A stretch of 64,000 nt of DNA from Odontesthes bonariensis. Lineage: Eukaryota > Chordata > Actinopteri > Atheriniformes > Atherinopsidae. The notes below the pieces were generated by a model. It did no database searches, was not told where the DNA came from, and saw only the letters and a list, made by a program, of their open reading frames with translations. Shown here one piece after another: positions 1-14,800 of the stretch (positions are counted from its first letter, which is position 1; each line of letters begins with the position of its first letter). The translations under genes were made by a program, and so were the position numbers. The stretch covers positions 17,899,784 through 17,963,783 of the forward strand of contig NC_134526.1 of assembly GCF_027942865.1 (NCBI RefSeq). Reading direction: 5' to 3'.

Positions 1-54
1 TTAGTAATACAAAACCTTTTCTCTCTCCTTCTCTTCGCCGTCATCCCGTCTCAG

Positions 55-3000
55 CTATCGGCGCGCAGTTAGCTGCTCTTGCACAGCCAAGGTGAGACCT
101 TGCTGCTTTCATTAGACTGCGCATGATGTAGAAATACTTCAGCAGCGGAGGAAAGAAATGTTGCAAATGATTATTATCGTTGCCTCTTTTACCCTTCTTT
201 GCTTGACTGAGTCAGACCCACCTCCACCTCAGAGGAGTACAGCGTTCCGGACAGTATGGTGGGACTCAGTGAGTTCAGCCCGACTTTATTTGAACTAAAC
301 ATAACAATACGCCATCCTTCCCCCATATTTATTGACGGTGCATCCCTCTCTTCTCTCTTCATCACCAGTTATTGGCCGAGGAGGTGAACAGATCAATAAG
401 ATTCAGCAGGAGTCAGGTTGCAAAGTCCAGATATCTCCAGGTATGGTCTGCGCTTCGATGGAGTTGGCCATGCAATTATTCATTTTTCATAAAGTTGATA
501 GTTTTTTGTGTCTGTGCACTTGTGTGTGTGTGTGTGTGTGTGTCCAGAAAGCGGAGGCCTTCCAGAGAGGAGCGTCTCTCTCTCGGGATCCGTTGACTCC
601 ATACAGTAAGTTTTAGACATCGTGCAAAAAGGCTTCTTGCCATTTTTAAATGGAAGCATCTGTAACAATCACTAATGATGAAGTAGGTTGCTCTGCTCAG
701 CTAACATTTTTCCCATGATGATGCATCATTCTGAAGGCCCTGTCATTTGTTATCTTTAAAGACCATGTATTCAACATAGCATTTATTCCGTCCTTCTTTG
801 CATCTTAGCAGCTTTTTAGTCCTCAGGATGGCATGATTAATGAGATTAAGTGGTCTGCTCTTCCTCAACCAGGAAAGCCAAGAGGCTATTGGATGAGATA
901 GTATCACGAGGAAGGGGTACACCCCCTTCTTCCTACCACGAGTCAACCAATGGGCAGAATGGTACAGTTCATGAAATGATGATCCCAGCCGGCAAGGCTG
1001 GTCTGGTCATTGGCAAGGGTGGAGAGACTATCAAACAGCTACAGGTATACTGCAAGGCTTCAAGGTGTCTTTCATTGTAGAGGCACATAAAGGTCTTTTA
1101 TTTCTTATATTTTATGTATCAGGAGATTTGAATAAAATGTCAGACCTGTTAAGGATCAGATGAGATATATATATCTTTTAAAACCATAATGTGTGATTGC
1201 GCGATATTCCAGGAGCGCGCGGGGGTGAAGATGATCCTGATCCAGGATGCCTCTCAGGGGCCGAACATTGACAAGCCTCTGCGCATTATTGGAGATTCGT
1301 ACAAAGTGCAGGTGCAGCTATAGTCATCGCAGCGAGTTCAAAATAAATGTTGATCTCAGTTTGCCCAGTGTCGTGGTCAACGTGTAACTTCTCTTTTTCA
1401 GCAAGCCCAGGAGATGGTGGAGGAGATTCTGCGGGACAGGGACCAGGGCGGCTTTAGCGAAAGGACTGAATTCAGCTCCCGAATGGGTGGAGGCATGGAT
1501 GTAAGTTTTGTGTGTGGGAGAGCAAGACTGGAAGTGAGATCAGGGTCTTTCAGTCAAATCCAAGGAAATTAAAAGATAAACCGATGGGCTTCTCCACTCA
1601 GATTTCAGTTCCCCGACACTCGGTTGGAGTGGTCATCGGGCGCAATGGGGATATGATCAAGAAAATCCAGAATGATGCTGGAGTCAGGATACAGTTCAAA
1701 CAAGGTAGGTCTGGTTCTAAACGTCCACACTTATTTGGATCAAATCAAGGGTTTAAAGTACATTCAGGTTCTTATCTGTGTTAAAACAACATGAGAAGCT
1801 GATGTTTGATGCCACCAACATAGAAGGGCAATGCATTATGTTTAAAAACCTCGAAGTATTTAGTTCAGTATGGTTGTTTATCTCAAAAGCTGCCACCTCA
1901 CATCAAGCAACTGAATTTCAAGTGTTTTTCGAGTCAAAGTTCCTTTTTCCCCCCAATAAATTAGAAATGGATGTCTTACACACACTGATTTAATTGTAAA
2001 TAACACAACTGGGATGATGGAGTCTGATTCAATAAAAAAAAAAAAACTTCCTATAACCTTCTTGCAGATGATGGGACTGGTCCGGATAAGATTGCTCACA
2101 TCAGTGGTCCACCTGACTGCTGCGAGCACGCTGCACAGATCATCAACGACCTGCTGCAGAGCATCAGGGTCAGGGAGGAGGGACAGGGGGTACGGACCAC
2201 CTTCTTACACACTTCTTCATGAACAGCTGCACTCTATAACTTGTTTTTTTTTTAATTCACTGCTAAACGAAGGCCTGACAATATTGTAACAAATCATCTT
2301 ACTCAGTTGGGGCATGTAGCTGTTTTAACTTTCAGTTTAAGCGTTCTCTGCTCTGCCCACAGGGTCTCCCGGGTCCTCCAGGCATACCTGCTGGCAGCAG
2401 GGGCCGAGGTGGGGGCCAAGACAGTTGGGGACCTCCTGGAGGCGAAATGACCTTCTCTATCCCAGCCAACCAGTGTGGGCTTGTGATTGGCCGCGGAGGA
2501 GAGAACGTAAAGTCCATCAACCAGCAGACGGGAGCCTTTGTGGAAATCTCTCGACAGCTGCCCCCCAATGGAGACCCAAACTTTAAACTGTTTATCATCA
2601 GGGGGTCGCCACAGCAGATTGACCACGCCAAACAGCTCATTGAAGAGAAGATTGAGGTACTTGGTTCTCTTGTTACTGAACAAGTCGGGAAACAAAGGCA
2701 AGCAGCATGAACAAAACATTCACAACTGCCTTTGATGTTCTCATCTCCGTGCCTTATTTATTATCTACTGGATAAATGCACACTCTGGAGCTGGGTAAAT
2801 GACGCAGGTCTTCATAAATATTCTTCAAATTAGAAGTGTTCTTTGTCTTCTGCACTAACATGATGAATGCTATTATATTGTTGTTTTTTTAAGGGTCCTT
2901 TGTGTCCTGTGGGCCCAGGGCCAGGTGGACGAGGTGGACTGGGACCTGCTGGTCCAATGGGTCCCTACAACACCAACCCATACAACCCTGGCCACCCTGG

Positions 3001-4292
3001 GGCTCCTGGACCACCCCAGTGAGTCGCTACATCTCTTGTTCAACCATTTGTGTAGTAGCTATGTTTCTCAAGTTAGGGTGATATATCTGAGAATTACTGT
3101 TTATTTATTTTTTGATAATCAACTAGTTCTTCTCTTGCCAGTGGTGGTCCTCCAGGCCCACACCAGTACACGCCTCCAAACTGGAGTAACACCTACCAGC
3201 AGTGGCAGCCGCAGCCACCCAATGACCCCGGTGAGTCACACTTTAGCGCCATGTGTTTTCATGCACCCTGAATAATGGCTTTTTTTCCCCCTCAAAATGT
3301 GGAACGGTGATCAGGAGTAATGATGGAAATGTTGAGATGAGATGCATGGACTTCATCTTCAGCAGCTCTGGCTAACCCTGTCTCTGTTTCCCCCCTGGTC
3401 TCCAAGCCCGGTCTCCAGGCCAGTAGCAGGGGCACACCCTCACCCTATGAGGACCTCACCCCCTCCACCCTGCATCTTTTCTAGGCAAGGCAGCAGCCAA
3501 TGACCCCAACGGAGCCTGGGCGGCCTACTATGCTCAGTACTACCAGCAGCCGTCAGGGGCTGTGCCAGCTCAATACCCTGCTAACCCAACCGGAGGTGCC
3601 CAGACTTCAGGGGATCAGACCCAGCCCGCACAGACACCGGGAGGCCAGCCGGACTACACCAAGGCCTGGGAGGATTACTACAAGAAGATGGGTGAGAAGC
3701 GGAGAGAAAACTACTTCCCCGATTGCAGGAGTTAACAGACCAGATTTCTTTTGTATTTTAGACTAATATAAATTCTGTCTGATATTAATTGTAACACCTT
3801 TTCATACCTGCTCAGAATATGCATGTAGTTTGGATTTGGGACCCACCAAATGTTTTACTTTCAGTAAACATGAACTTCTCAGTTTCCCTCTTTTTCCCCA
3901 CAACCTCCAGCTCAAGCAGGCGGCTCAGCACCCGGGGCTGCAGCTGCAGCTCCAGCAGGGGGAGCAGCATCCACGGCGGGGGGCCAGCCAGACTACAGCG
4001 CCGCCTGGGCAGAGTACTACAGGCAGCAGGCTGCGTACTACGGCCAGCCAGGACAGGCCCCGGGCCAGCCAGCCACTCCTCAGCAAGGACAGGTTGGTAT
4101 GGAGGCTACATTGAGGTTTTCATCGTGAAAAGCATGGTATTTTCCTGCTTTAGGTTGACTTTTTATCCCTGTGTAGAAGCAAATTGTTACTGATTTTCTT
4201 TTTTTTTTGTTCTGCATTAACAGAAAGACGATGATTCTTTTTCTCATGAACACTGTGCTTCCTCTCAACTATTTGTATTATAGATGCAGTGA
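55..4292 (+). CDS. khsrp: KH-type splicing regulatory protein (FUBP2), 5' partial
   Basis: Single-stranded nucleic-acid binding protein of the FUBP family; the family acts in splicing, AU-rich mRNA decay and microRNA processing. Exons: 55-91, 216-268, 369-440, 548-605, 873-1044, 1213-1311, 1402-1500, 1602-1704, 2068-2189, 2363-2656, 2894-3018, 3142-3230, 3485-3691, 3911-4092, 4284-4292; all joins keep frame (572 residues plus a split codon). Four KH domains are visible, with GXXG loops GRGG, GKGG, GRNG and GRGG. A Gly/Pro-rich linker and two tyrosine repeats follow ([13 protein letters not shown] and [13 protein letters not shown]). The KH4 segment followed by [13 protein letters not shown] is typical of KHSRP rather than FUBP1 or FUBP3. 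The Gly-rich N-terminus lies left of the window. The last three-codon exon (M-Q-stop) is the least certain; a different acceptor at 4224 would give another short tail. Confidence 0.93.
523..543. repeat. (GT)n microsatellite in a khsrp intron
   Basis: Short GT dinucleotide run that ends just before the acceptor of the exon starting at 548. It takes the place of a normal polypyrimidine tract there. Confidence 0.85.
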
Positions 4293-7200
4293 GAGTCCAT
4301 GGCAGAAAGTCTGACGCTGAGAGTATCCAGAAGAAAAGATTAAGAAGAGGTCCCCGGACTTTAGGCCAGGATCTAGCTCTTTAAGTTCAATATATTTTTC
4401 AGTCAGCAAAAAGCGAAACCCTCTTCACCAATTAACACGATCAAAATACTTATTAATAGACCTGTGAACTGGACACACGCTCAGGAGCTTTGCTGCTAGA
4501 TGGAGCAGAGAATGGGAAGGGACATGCCAGATCCAAACCTTCTGAAAGGATTCTCGATGCCTCTGTGCAGCCTAAGCATTGAAACACTTAGGATCTCAAA
4601 TGCAACTGTAATGTTTCACCATTTCTGTTAATTATGCAAGTCCCATTTTAAAGCATTTACCTTAATTTCCCAGTGATGTATTTACTAAATTAGAGCTTTT
4701 AGACTTCTAATCATATTGTGCATCTCACACAGATTGAAATGCATGTAAGAAATGCACAGTCTTTCAATTTCTTTATATCAAATTGTTACATTTTCCCTCT
4801 TCAAAGGCTTGCATGGGGTCTCATCCTGTGAAAACTGGGACTGTCTTTCCTTATATTTATGAGTAGACCGTTCAGCAGTGTAGAAATATCCCAGATTTGA
4901 TTTATGTATACCGCAAGACACGTTGAAAGCTGCGAGAGGTACGCAGAAATAAAAAATGATGAAGAGCAGGACCACCTTCCACTGGTGGAACAGTTTCAGC
5001 CATAATATAATGAGTGGAGTGTGTGGAAGGCATGCTGAGAGTTTACATTCCGTTACCGTTTCATCCCTTTGCAGTTTATGCTTCCCCTCGTGCCGCTTAC
5101 GAGGTCCAACCTGGAAAGTGTTACCCACGCCTTTTGCTTTTAGGTTAGAAAAACAGAATTTTACTGTGGACAGAAAGCTAACAAGCAAAGATTTTTCACA
5201 TTTGGTCAGCTTAGTGTGAATAATAACCGTTGCAGAAGTGGCTACCTGGGTAACACAATGCTCAATAGAAATCCCCTCAATAAGAAAATGACATTTTTTT
5301 GTAGTCCTTTACATGTTAAGGCACCATTACACCCTCTGTAATACAGGCGAGAGAGTTGTGCAATGCTAACATGTCACGGAAGGTTATATTCAAGCCAAGT
5401 TGTGAATTTGTTTATATCTGGAGGAGCCACGTTATTGTTTAACGGTTTTTTTTAACATCTCATTCATTCCTGCATTCTTTTTTTTTTTTTGTGTGTAAAG
5501 TAATGAAATTCAGTCTTCTCGTATGTTCTACTTTAACAAATATTCCAGCCAATACAGCGAGCAGTGGAAGGCTGTTGGTTTTTATTCACACAATGTTTCA
5601 GGTATGATTCTGAATGGCAGCTGTGAGTCTTGGCTTTTGGAAGCAGGGTCGATACTGTTAATGGATGTCCACCAGCAGCAATGATCTGAATTAAAAAGGC
5701 AATTACTTTCAAATGTTCATTAGACATTTTTGTTCTTCCACAAATCTTGTGCATCGCACAACTGATATAAAAACCACCAGTAGGTGTCACAGTTGGTCCT
5801 TCGATTAGTCAGACAGCAGCAAAAAAGATTAGAGGGTACAGATGAATATCTCACAATTATCATTTCTGTTAAATTAAATTATTCTAGAACCACCTATTGT
5901 GGTGACAAGCTTGCATACAGCATGCACAGTGTGTGTGAAACACACGGCACGCATCCTCATATCAATCACTAATATTTATCCATTTAATTAAATTATTTTT
6001 TTTTTCCAATCGCCATGCTCGGTTTTCCAGCCATTAAAGTTTGCCTGTAGAATTGTTCTGTTACTGCAGAAGCAAACTGATTTTAAGTTGCACAAGAAAG
6101 AGTGCTTTTGCTTCCTGTTGCTGTGTATTTGGTCCTCTGCAGCAGAAGTGGTTAACAGACAAGTGTGCGTTAAAATATAGCACAGGAAGTCATTGGGTGC
6201 AACTGAACCGTACTCTTGATTAGAGGAGAAAGATTCCCAACTGAAAAAAACCCAAAAAATACCTAGTATCTAAGTGGCAAACATGATGTGAGCCGTTTAA
6301 ACTCAGCTGAGGGAAGGAGTTTCAGTGCATCCGTTAAGATGAGCATTCTTAAAAACATTAATTAAATTAGTAAATTCCATCTCACAATTTGTTGTGGTTG
6401 CATCACTCGAAGTGATAGTCAAACAAATAGTTGGGGGTCAGTGTGAGAAACCTAACGTGGTAACAATAGATTTCAATCTTAGTCTGCGTTCATGTAGCCA
6501 GTGTGAACCAACACGCTCTTTTTGAGGCCCACCTGCACCACAGTTGCAGTTCCAAAACCTGGCAAGAAGTTCAGCTGTTTTTCTCATCTAATGGCTGACC
6601 ATAAAGCCTGGTTCATGGTCAGTTAAACCGTCAGTTTACCACCCAGCAGTGTAAAATGTTGTTCTGTGGTTGTATTTCGGACAGCAACCCAACTCGATTT
6701 GGGTACAGCTGCAGAGATAAGGTAAAGATGTGTATTAATAGGAGCGCACTTTCCTGAACTTCAGAGAAAACAGACCTGCGAACGGACTCGAGTGCAATTT
6801 TAAAAATTTCTTTAATTTATATCTTTAAAATTAAAAACATCTGAATTGCATTCTACCACCTCCAAAGGCACAGTCATACTTATAGCAGACCAAATTCATA
6901 AAACACTGCCACTGAACATAGTTTTTTTTTCTTTTTTTTTTCTCAGTTTGTTTTGTACATAAGAAACAATGCACTATAAAAATGACTAAACATTTTTACT
7001 GGGTAAACCATTCTGTATGCTGTAGATCAGTTAAAGACTGGAGTGATATGTACTCAGCCGTGGTAGAATTGGACTCCATTTAAAGGATGATGTGCTGGTT
7101 TGAAGCTGGCAATGCCTGTCGAAAACATGTGCAGTGCAGCCATTTAATGACATAGAATAGAAAGATGCACAAAATGACATGTTTACACCAACCGGTCTTG

Positions 7201-8865
7201 ACAAAACAGTGTTTAAGAACATGGATGTCAGAGGCAAAACAAAGCCGTTGGCAGGAGACGCAGTGAGATGAGTGGTGGGGGGAGGACTGCAGAAAAGGCC
7301 ATCAGATTTCTCCTCTCTCATCAAATTCTCCGAACTGAGTCGTATGAGACATTGGCGTGCAATCTCACACCTCCACCTCACCACTAAAAGTATGTCTGAG
7401 ACTTCAAAGAAAACGAAAAACATTTCAGATAACTCTTGAGTTTTAAAGACAATAGTCAACATGTGCAAAGAGGCAGGGCCTAAGCCTGTTTGTGGTAAAG
7501 TCATCAGATATGATTTAGGATTGATAACCAAACGTACAATCACAAATCAATAATGCACACAAAGGTTGCTTACAATGTGTGACAACACAGCACCATACAC
7601 TGCACAAGAGGTTCACTTAGTGACAACGGAATTAAAAATAGTGGATAAATATACAGTAGAATATATCACCGTTCTTACTCAGGCACAGTCCTCCTTAAAA
7701 CGTAAAACAAAAACACGGGATCAAAGAAAACCGGTTTGGCACACAAATGGAAAAAACATACTGAAATAAGGCAAGGAAATAATGTCTCTGAGGAAAATGA
7801 GGCCACGGAGGAACTTATTAGAAGGATAGGATTGAAGCACTTTGAACATAAAACATGACACATAAAGCAACTCTCATGAAACCACACGTTCAATAAAAAG
7901 AATGAAGATTTTTTTTTCTGTAGCAACAAATGGGAGTTCCTATTACACAGCCGTAGCTTTATCTTTACAAGGGTGTGTGTGCGACAGGCACTCCAGGAAC
8001 ACAAGAACTTCTCCTTCACAGGCTCATGAAATCAATGAGGGAATCTACCCATTCTTCCCTAATCAAAAGAATGGAACGCAAGAAAATATCTACAGAAACA
8101 CTTGGCATGACTCACAATCTCACCACCAGGTGTGCACAACCATGGAAAAGCATGTTCAATCAGAGTCCAGAAAACAATAGAGCGGTGTGACCACAGTGCT
8201 CATACAAGCAGACAGAAAACACACAAACACTCACGCACTAGACAAACCCACCCGCCTTCCTGTCTTTTGCAACTTCCTCCTTCCTTCTGGATGACAGGTT
8301 CGTGTAGTGCTTGACAAATTAGTGACAGCTAGATTCAACGACCACTTCTAAAGATCCACTTTGCACCTTCCACCCGCAGTAGTTACCTTCACGCTCACAT
8401 CACAGTGTTTCGAAGACCACTATGATACGGCAGCGACTGTCTCAGGAGGAACCAGGTTGAGCAGAAGTTCCTCAGCGAGGCTACAAGTTGCAGTGCGGTG
8501 ACAGAAAACATGCCTGGCTTTAGTTAGTTTTTACAGATTCGTACAACTGAGGGTTAAAATGGTCTGTTTTTCTTTGCATTAAGTGACTGGTTTTTGAGGC
8601 CACATCCTACTGCAACGCCAGTGACAGTGGAATTAATCATTGGTGTCAACAGGTGGTTGTGCCATCCAGGCAGCAGCAGTTAATGACCGAGTGTGTTTCG
8701 ATTGCGTGTGCCTACACATACACAATCAGAACAGTATGCAGCGAGTCTTAACGCACATGGACAAGATCTATATACACATATCAAATGTATAAATTAGTGT
8801 TCTTTTTACAGCTGCGTGTATGTGTGTGCGTTTAATCTGTGTGAACAGCCCACGTCCCTCAGTGG
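4293..8865. other. Convergent 3' UTR region of khsrp (+) and rfx1 (-)
   Basis: No supported coding region in 4.6 kb. The reading frames found here are short, start anywhere and resemble nothing I recognise. The two flanking genes point at each other, so this stretch should hold both 3' UTRs. Possible poly(A) signals are AATAAA at 4948-4953 on the plus strand and its complement at 5581-5586 for the minus strand. I cannot say where either transcript really ends, or whether the two overlap. Confidence 0.6.
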
Positions 8866-11800
8866 TTAGTTGTCAGCTGACCCGGTGGTGAAGAGGACTC
8901 GCTGATCAGTTCTGGCTAGCTTGGCGGGCGGCTCCAGAGACTCGTCTCCCAGCACGACCCCGTCAGAGGGAAGGGACAGCTCCTGGCCCTCGTCGTCACT
9001 CTCCTCCTCTTCTTCTTCTTCCTCCTCTGTGGTTGACAAATGCGACAGAGATGGTTACAGCATTATGCTTGAAACGTGATTGATTGTAGCTGGTGTTAGT
9101 AAAAAGGCAGAAGCAGTGCTTACCTTTGTCGGGGTCCAGCTGATTCAGCCCCCTGCCTAAACTGGCAAACTAATGGCAAAAGGGGAATGGGTGAGAAAAT
9201 AATAAAAAATAAATAAATAAAAAAAATAAATATGGCTTCCATTATTGTCTTTATTTATTGTGCTTGTGTGCGTGAGTGCTTTGATACCTCTCCCATAACA
9301 GCGATGGGGGTCTCTCCTTTGGCCTGGGCCACTCTGTGCTCTATAAGGTAATACATGTACTCATCGTATAGCAGGCGGATCAAGTGAAAGGATCCAAAAC
9401 TGGCTGCGCTCCGTAGGGTCAGGTCTCTGATCACCATGGAGCTGGAAAGCACAGATGAAGAGACAAGCCACTGTTACACTTGGACAGATACCACTTCTCT
9501 AACAACAACAGGAAGTACTATGTTGCGGTGCTTGACTGTCACACACCCCTTTCTTGTTTCTCATTTTGTACATCCTCGATTCCTCTCCCCGCGTGTTAGT
9601 TCCTCCCACCAGGGATGCAAGTAGAGGAAGCGAGGACAGACACGAGGAGAGAGGAAGAGAGGTGACACAAATTCAACAAAATGAGACATCCTTCCTTCGG
9701 AGCACCGTACTTTACTTGTGATTGTCAGAGCATGGAACAAGTTTGTCCTATTGGTTTATTAAAGCTTTTAGCTTCAACCTATAGTACCACATCCATCCCA
9801 CTTTTTCTCTTCCTTTGAACTGCTCTTCAATCGTACCTGTAAAATGACCACTTGAGTAGGAAGAGCTTGGCAGCCTTAGGGAAGGCAGGACTCTGCTGGT
9901 AGGGTTTTAGGACCTGGGAGACCACACTATCAAGCCACACAGCCCACTGCTCCAAGGAGTTCTGCTGCTGGAGGGTCAACTTGAAGTCTTGCTCCAGCCG
10001 CTGAACAACTCGGTCTTCACACCGGCACACCCACGAAGCCTGCTCCTGCAGAGGGTGAACAAGATTAGGGAAAGCTGTTAGTATCGTACATATATTTTTT
10101 GTCATAATGTGCAAGTGTGTAGCTGTGTTAGACCTCTAGTTATAGTCCTATAAAAAGATTTATTTTTTTTAAAAGATAAAGAGTGTCTGAATCATGAAAA
10201 CTCACTGAGAACACAAAAATTAATTGTGCGAATGCACGAGACTGAAACCAATTAAAGTCGCTCCCACTCACACTGCTCATCTACTCTCGACATCGACAGA
10301 CCAAACCTACCTGAACATTTGCGAAGTCGACGCGGTTAAGATCAGATAGCATCTGGTTGATCTGAGCTGTGTTTTGGAGGACAGCACGGGCTGCCTGAGC
10401 GAGGTGGTTCAGACTGGTGTAGCGACGCAGCGTCTGGGCAAACGCGTTGGCTGATGTTACCTTCGAAGGAACAAGGGCGATGGGTCAGACTCCAAAACTG
10501 AATCACATGCTTGGAATTATTCATCCCATTAAAGCAGCTCATCTTGGTATTTGCAAAATACAAAAAAATAATGTTTCAGGGAAGAAACTAAACAAGAGGC
10601 TGCCTTCTAGTGATCTGCATGAAATATTTTGTTGCACCACTTATTTTCATTCATCCAATAAGTCCCGAGCTTGCATTCATGCTGAGTAACAGTATGGTTT
10701 GTTAAGTCCATGGAAACAGCTTGCTGGCTCCATGTCTTAAAAACTATGCTCCTCCATCAGCTGCAAGCTGGTATAAGAGTGCTGCACCTTGATGCGAACC
10801 ATTTCCTCTGGGATATTCATCATGGCATTGGTCAGCCAGCTCTCCAGGCTCTTGGCAAAGTTACGGATGGCTTGAGTTAAGGCACCTGTGAACCACAAGA
10901 GGGGTTAAAAGAAAATCTCACAGGTCAGTTGAACTATCTCTTTATCATGGACCTGTTTACATAGCAAAGTTTCTTTTGAAAAAACAGGTTTTCCTGGCTG
11001 TGTGGGTGCAAGGGTGTCTGAATGGCATGAGTGGGGAAAAATTTGTCTTGGCAGCACAGCTAAAATAAAGATTGTGAGAAAGAGCAGTATTCAAAATTGC
11101 AACTGGCAGAAACAGAAAGGAAGTTTCCATCGTGGGCCCACAGGACAGAGAGCAGTGTGCTCTTTGACCAATAATTTAGACCAAATGTTTAAACTAAAAA
11201 AAAAAAATCTTACAAAAATACTGAATTATCTGAAACGCCAGGGTCATATGTGCTCTCAAATAAAGTCATTTCGTTTCATTCTAACTAATTCCAGCTGGAA
11301 ATTAAACAATACAGGTATGGACAAATTTGCTTTGAATGCAAACTGTATTTAGTTTTTGTCAGAAAATGATGGCACGATGCCCCTTACTGGGGATGGGTCT
11401 GAGGACATCAGGGATGAGGATTTCCACCAGGCTCTGGTACAGGCTGTTGTCACAGTCACGGCTCCAGCGCAGCACTGGCTCATACTTGCACAGCAACACC
11501 AGGCAGGACTTTGGGAGACGTTTCTCTGACTCATCATGACTGTCAAAACACCCAACGGTTTGTGTGAAAATGGTACTGCTTCAGCAATGCCACAGCTTTC
11601 TGAGTGAATGTTTCTCTACAGGATGAACAACTCACACAGCCAATGTTGCATCTCCAGCCTGACTTTGACTGAACCTCCAGAAAGTCTTCCAAAGAGTCTC
11701 CACCAGTGTAAACTGCAGGTTGACCATCACATCCAGTATGGCCTGAGAGAAAATAGAGAAAACATCTCAACATTAATGGATCAAAGGGAGTAATTCTACC

Positions 11801-14800
11801 AAGTCAAAGTCAAATTAAGTCCCAGTAGGAATTTCATGAATATGTTATGATATTTTTAACTTGGATTCAGAGATGTGTGACCTGTGACCACACGGTAACT
11901 GCATCAGCGTTTCATGCTGTCTATAGGTTCAAGTTGGCAGAAGATGTGAAACTGTCACCTCGACAGAACAAGTCACCCACGTTAATCTGAGGCGTGGGGC
12001 AGACAGTTCTTACCTCACAGTGTTCTCTGTACAGCAGCTGAAAGTTCTTTATGTGCTCGAGCTCAATGCCCTCTGGCATAGACTTCCCTTGGAGGTCGAT
12101 GTCAGGAAACTCTGGGAGAGTTCTGGATGCATCTGGACACAAGAAAACTGGATGCTCAGAGACTGAGAAATCCGGTGATGCATATCATCTGTTTACATGA
12201 GATGATAATGCTATCATACTATCAGATGCGTAAGTCTGATATTCTTTTACACTCGGGGAGCTGTCTGTTCACTAAACTCACCTAGGAACTGCTGGTACTG
12301 CTGGACCTGGGTGCTAATGTCCACATGGCCTGACCCCGGCTGCTGTTGTTGCTGCTGGCCTGCTCCTGCTGCTGTGCCATTAGTCATTCCTTCAACTTTA
12401 TGCACGGGCTTCAATCTGATGGTAGCAAGGAGGAAAGTGCATCAAACATTCGACAGAAATACGTATTAAATAATGAGGTTAGAAGAAACTCAGTTTGATC
12501 ATAACGCTAGCCGATGCCTGGATCCATGGGAGGATTAAAATAGCGTACAGTCATTTTGCAAGTCAAGAGTAAGAGGCTAAAACTAGAGTCAGTGACACAA
12601 CTTCAAGAAAGGTCATGGATTCTGGCGTGGGCGTGGAAAACACAAATGGTTACAGTGGTGTGAGGACTGTCGAGACTCGAGTGTGTGTCGTCATTTTTTT
12701 GAACGTATACCTTTGTTTCTGTGAGAACGGCTGCTGCCTCATGGCCAGATGTTGCTGGTCTTCCATCAGACGGAGCAGAGAGGATCCAGCCTTGATTCTC
12801 AGCCCATAATAGTGGTATTTGGAATTACCCCTAGCAGAAGCGGAGGAAATATGTTTTTGCATGAAACTGGTGGGAGGAGAGGCTTTAAGTGGTCTTACCC
12901 CCTCCAAACTACATGTATACTCTTTATGTGTGTTGAAATCAAATATGCCTGACGTGCACATTACCAAATTTTTTCAAAAGAAATTCTCATTTGCTCACTC
13001 TGCCTTCTTTTGTCAGACTCACGCACCCACACACATGCTGTCCGTCTTCATCTCAACCCACAATTCTTCCTACACTAGCACACATTTTGCAGTACCCCCA
13101 GAGAGCTCTTTATGTGTCTTGGGAAAAAGATCTTACATTCTCCCATTTTGCTGTCCGCTACAGGCGTATGAAATACACGCCTGCAGATTACAACGCACTC
13201 AGATGGTGTGTGTTGACTTCCTATTGACGTTTTGTTAATATCTTCTATGAAAAAATGTGGCAGCAAGACGACAAAAAGAGTAAATGAATGAAATTAAGAA
13301 CATCAGTATTTGTCTAATAATGAAGTTTCTCTGTACCTGAGTTTGGGTGTCTAGTGATCTTACCGAGTGCCCAGGCGTCGTGTGCGTAGCCCCATGAACA
13401 CCGATCGAATGAGTTTCCCGAATGAAGCAGCATTAACAGCCTCAAGTTTCTGCTCCTGGCAGTGCAGTAGGTAGTGGCAGTAAAGAGTGGAACGTGGCAG
13501 ACTTACTCCTTCAGCTGTCTCATAGTTGTCCAGCAACCACTGTACCTGACACACAGGCAATGAAAAAGGAAAATAGCTTGTGCGATTAGAAAAGCCAATA
13601 GACGTCAGCAAGAAGATAGATCTCAACGTATGTGCAACAACAGACATTCACTTGCTTATTGGCGAACACATTAGACACGCAAGACTAATATAGGGTACAT
13701 GCACACGCATTTCTCTAATATCTAAAGTATACAAACAGAAATCCATTCACAATTGCAGTTTAGTTAAGCATTCAGGAATGAAAACACAAATAGGTGCGTC
13801 TGCTTGCGTGCCGTGGCATACAACTTTTGGTATGCAACGAATCAATGACTTGGAAAACTGATGGGATGTCTGCAAAACACTTTGGCTATCATTATCATAT
13901 GGGATTCTATATGGTGAATTTGGAATGAACAATATAGTGTCGGGGCATTTCAGGCAAATTATAAATGCCCCTCATCGCATGCACTGCAATGATATGAAAA
14001 TGATGAGGTCATAGTTTTGTTTGCTTTAAGGAGGAAATCACAGTTAAAACAAAAATAAATAAAGGAACAACTATATCCTGTTGGTTTTGTTGTGATCAGA
14101 GCCCAAAGTATTACAATATTCTCAGCTGACATTTTTGGCCCACATTTTTAAATGTGCTTTCCACTTGTTCAAACTCCACTATGACATCATCAGTGTGCGC
14201 CATCAAAGGGTTGTGCGGATGAGAAAGGAACGAGAAGAAAATCCTGCGCTTGGCGCCTCTGCATACCTTCTTGTCTGCCGACGGCACGCTACTCTCCTCG
14301 CCCTCTGTAATACTCACAGTGGCCGGGGAGGCGCGGGCGGTGTGCGAATAGTTCTGACTGTTGCCAGCTGCCCCTCCGCTGCTGCCGCTGCCCAGCATGT
14401 AACCCCCCTGGATCACATAGCTGCCTGCTGCGCTGCCGTTGGTGCCTGCCCCATCCTCTGCCCCGTTGGTGGTCCCACCTGCGGTCACAACAGTGGCCCC
14501 ACCCCCTGTCGCACTAGTGGGCTGGGCCACAAACATGGACACACCCCCTGCAGTGCCAGCAGTCACGGAGACGGTTAGAGATGTGCCAGGGGTGGAGGCT
14601 TGGGAAGTTGGTTGACCTTCATAATATTGGGCAGCTGTAGTCTGGGTGTACAGGGGGGTTTCAGTGTAAGGGAAGGCGCTGGAACGACTGGATGAGAGAC
14701 ATGTAAAGAGACCCGTTAGCAAACAATGTAACTATTGGACAAGTTAAACAGAAAAAAAAGAAAAAGAAAAAAGTTTTGTCTCGACATTTGTTAGAAAATT

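Noticed and set aside
332-616. 94-residue frame in the khsrp KH1 area
   Set aside because: It merges an exon with intron sequence; the real splice sites at 440/548/605 break it up.
4956-5219. Frames in the 4.3-8.8 kb interval on both strands
   Set aside because: Short, overlapping, without motifs, and lying between two convergent genes; taken as UTR.
13133-13164. Small palindrome-like CATTTTGCTGTCCGC stretch in an rfx1 intron as a possible RNA
   Set aside because: No C/D or H/ACA boxes and no stem of useful length.
14135-14578. 147-residue plus-strand frame
   Set aside because: Antisense shadow of the Gly/Ala-rich rfx1 exon at 14267-14687.
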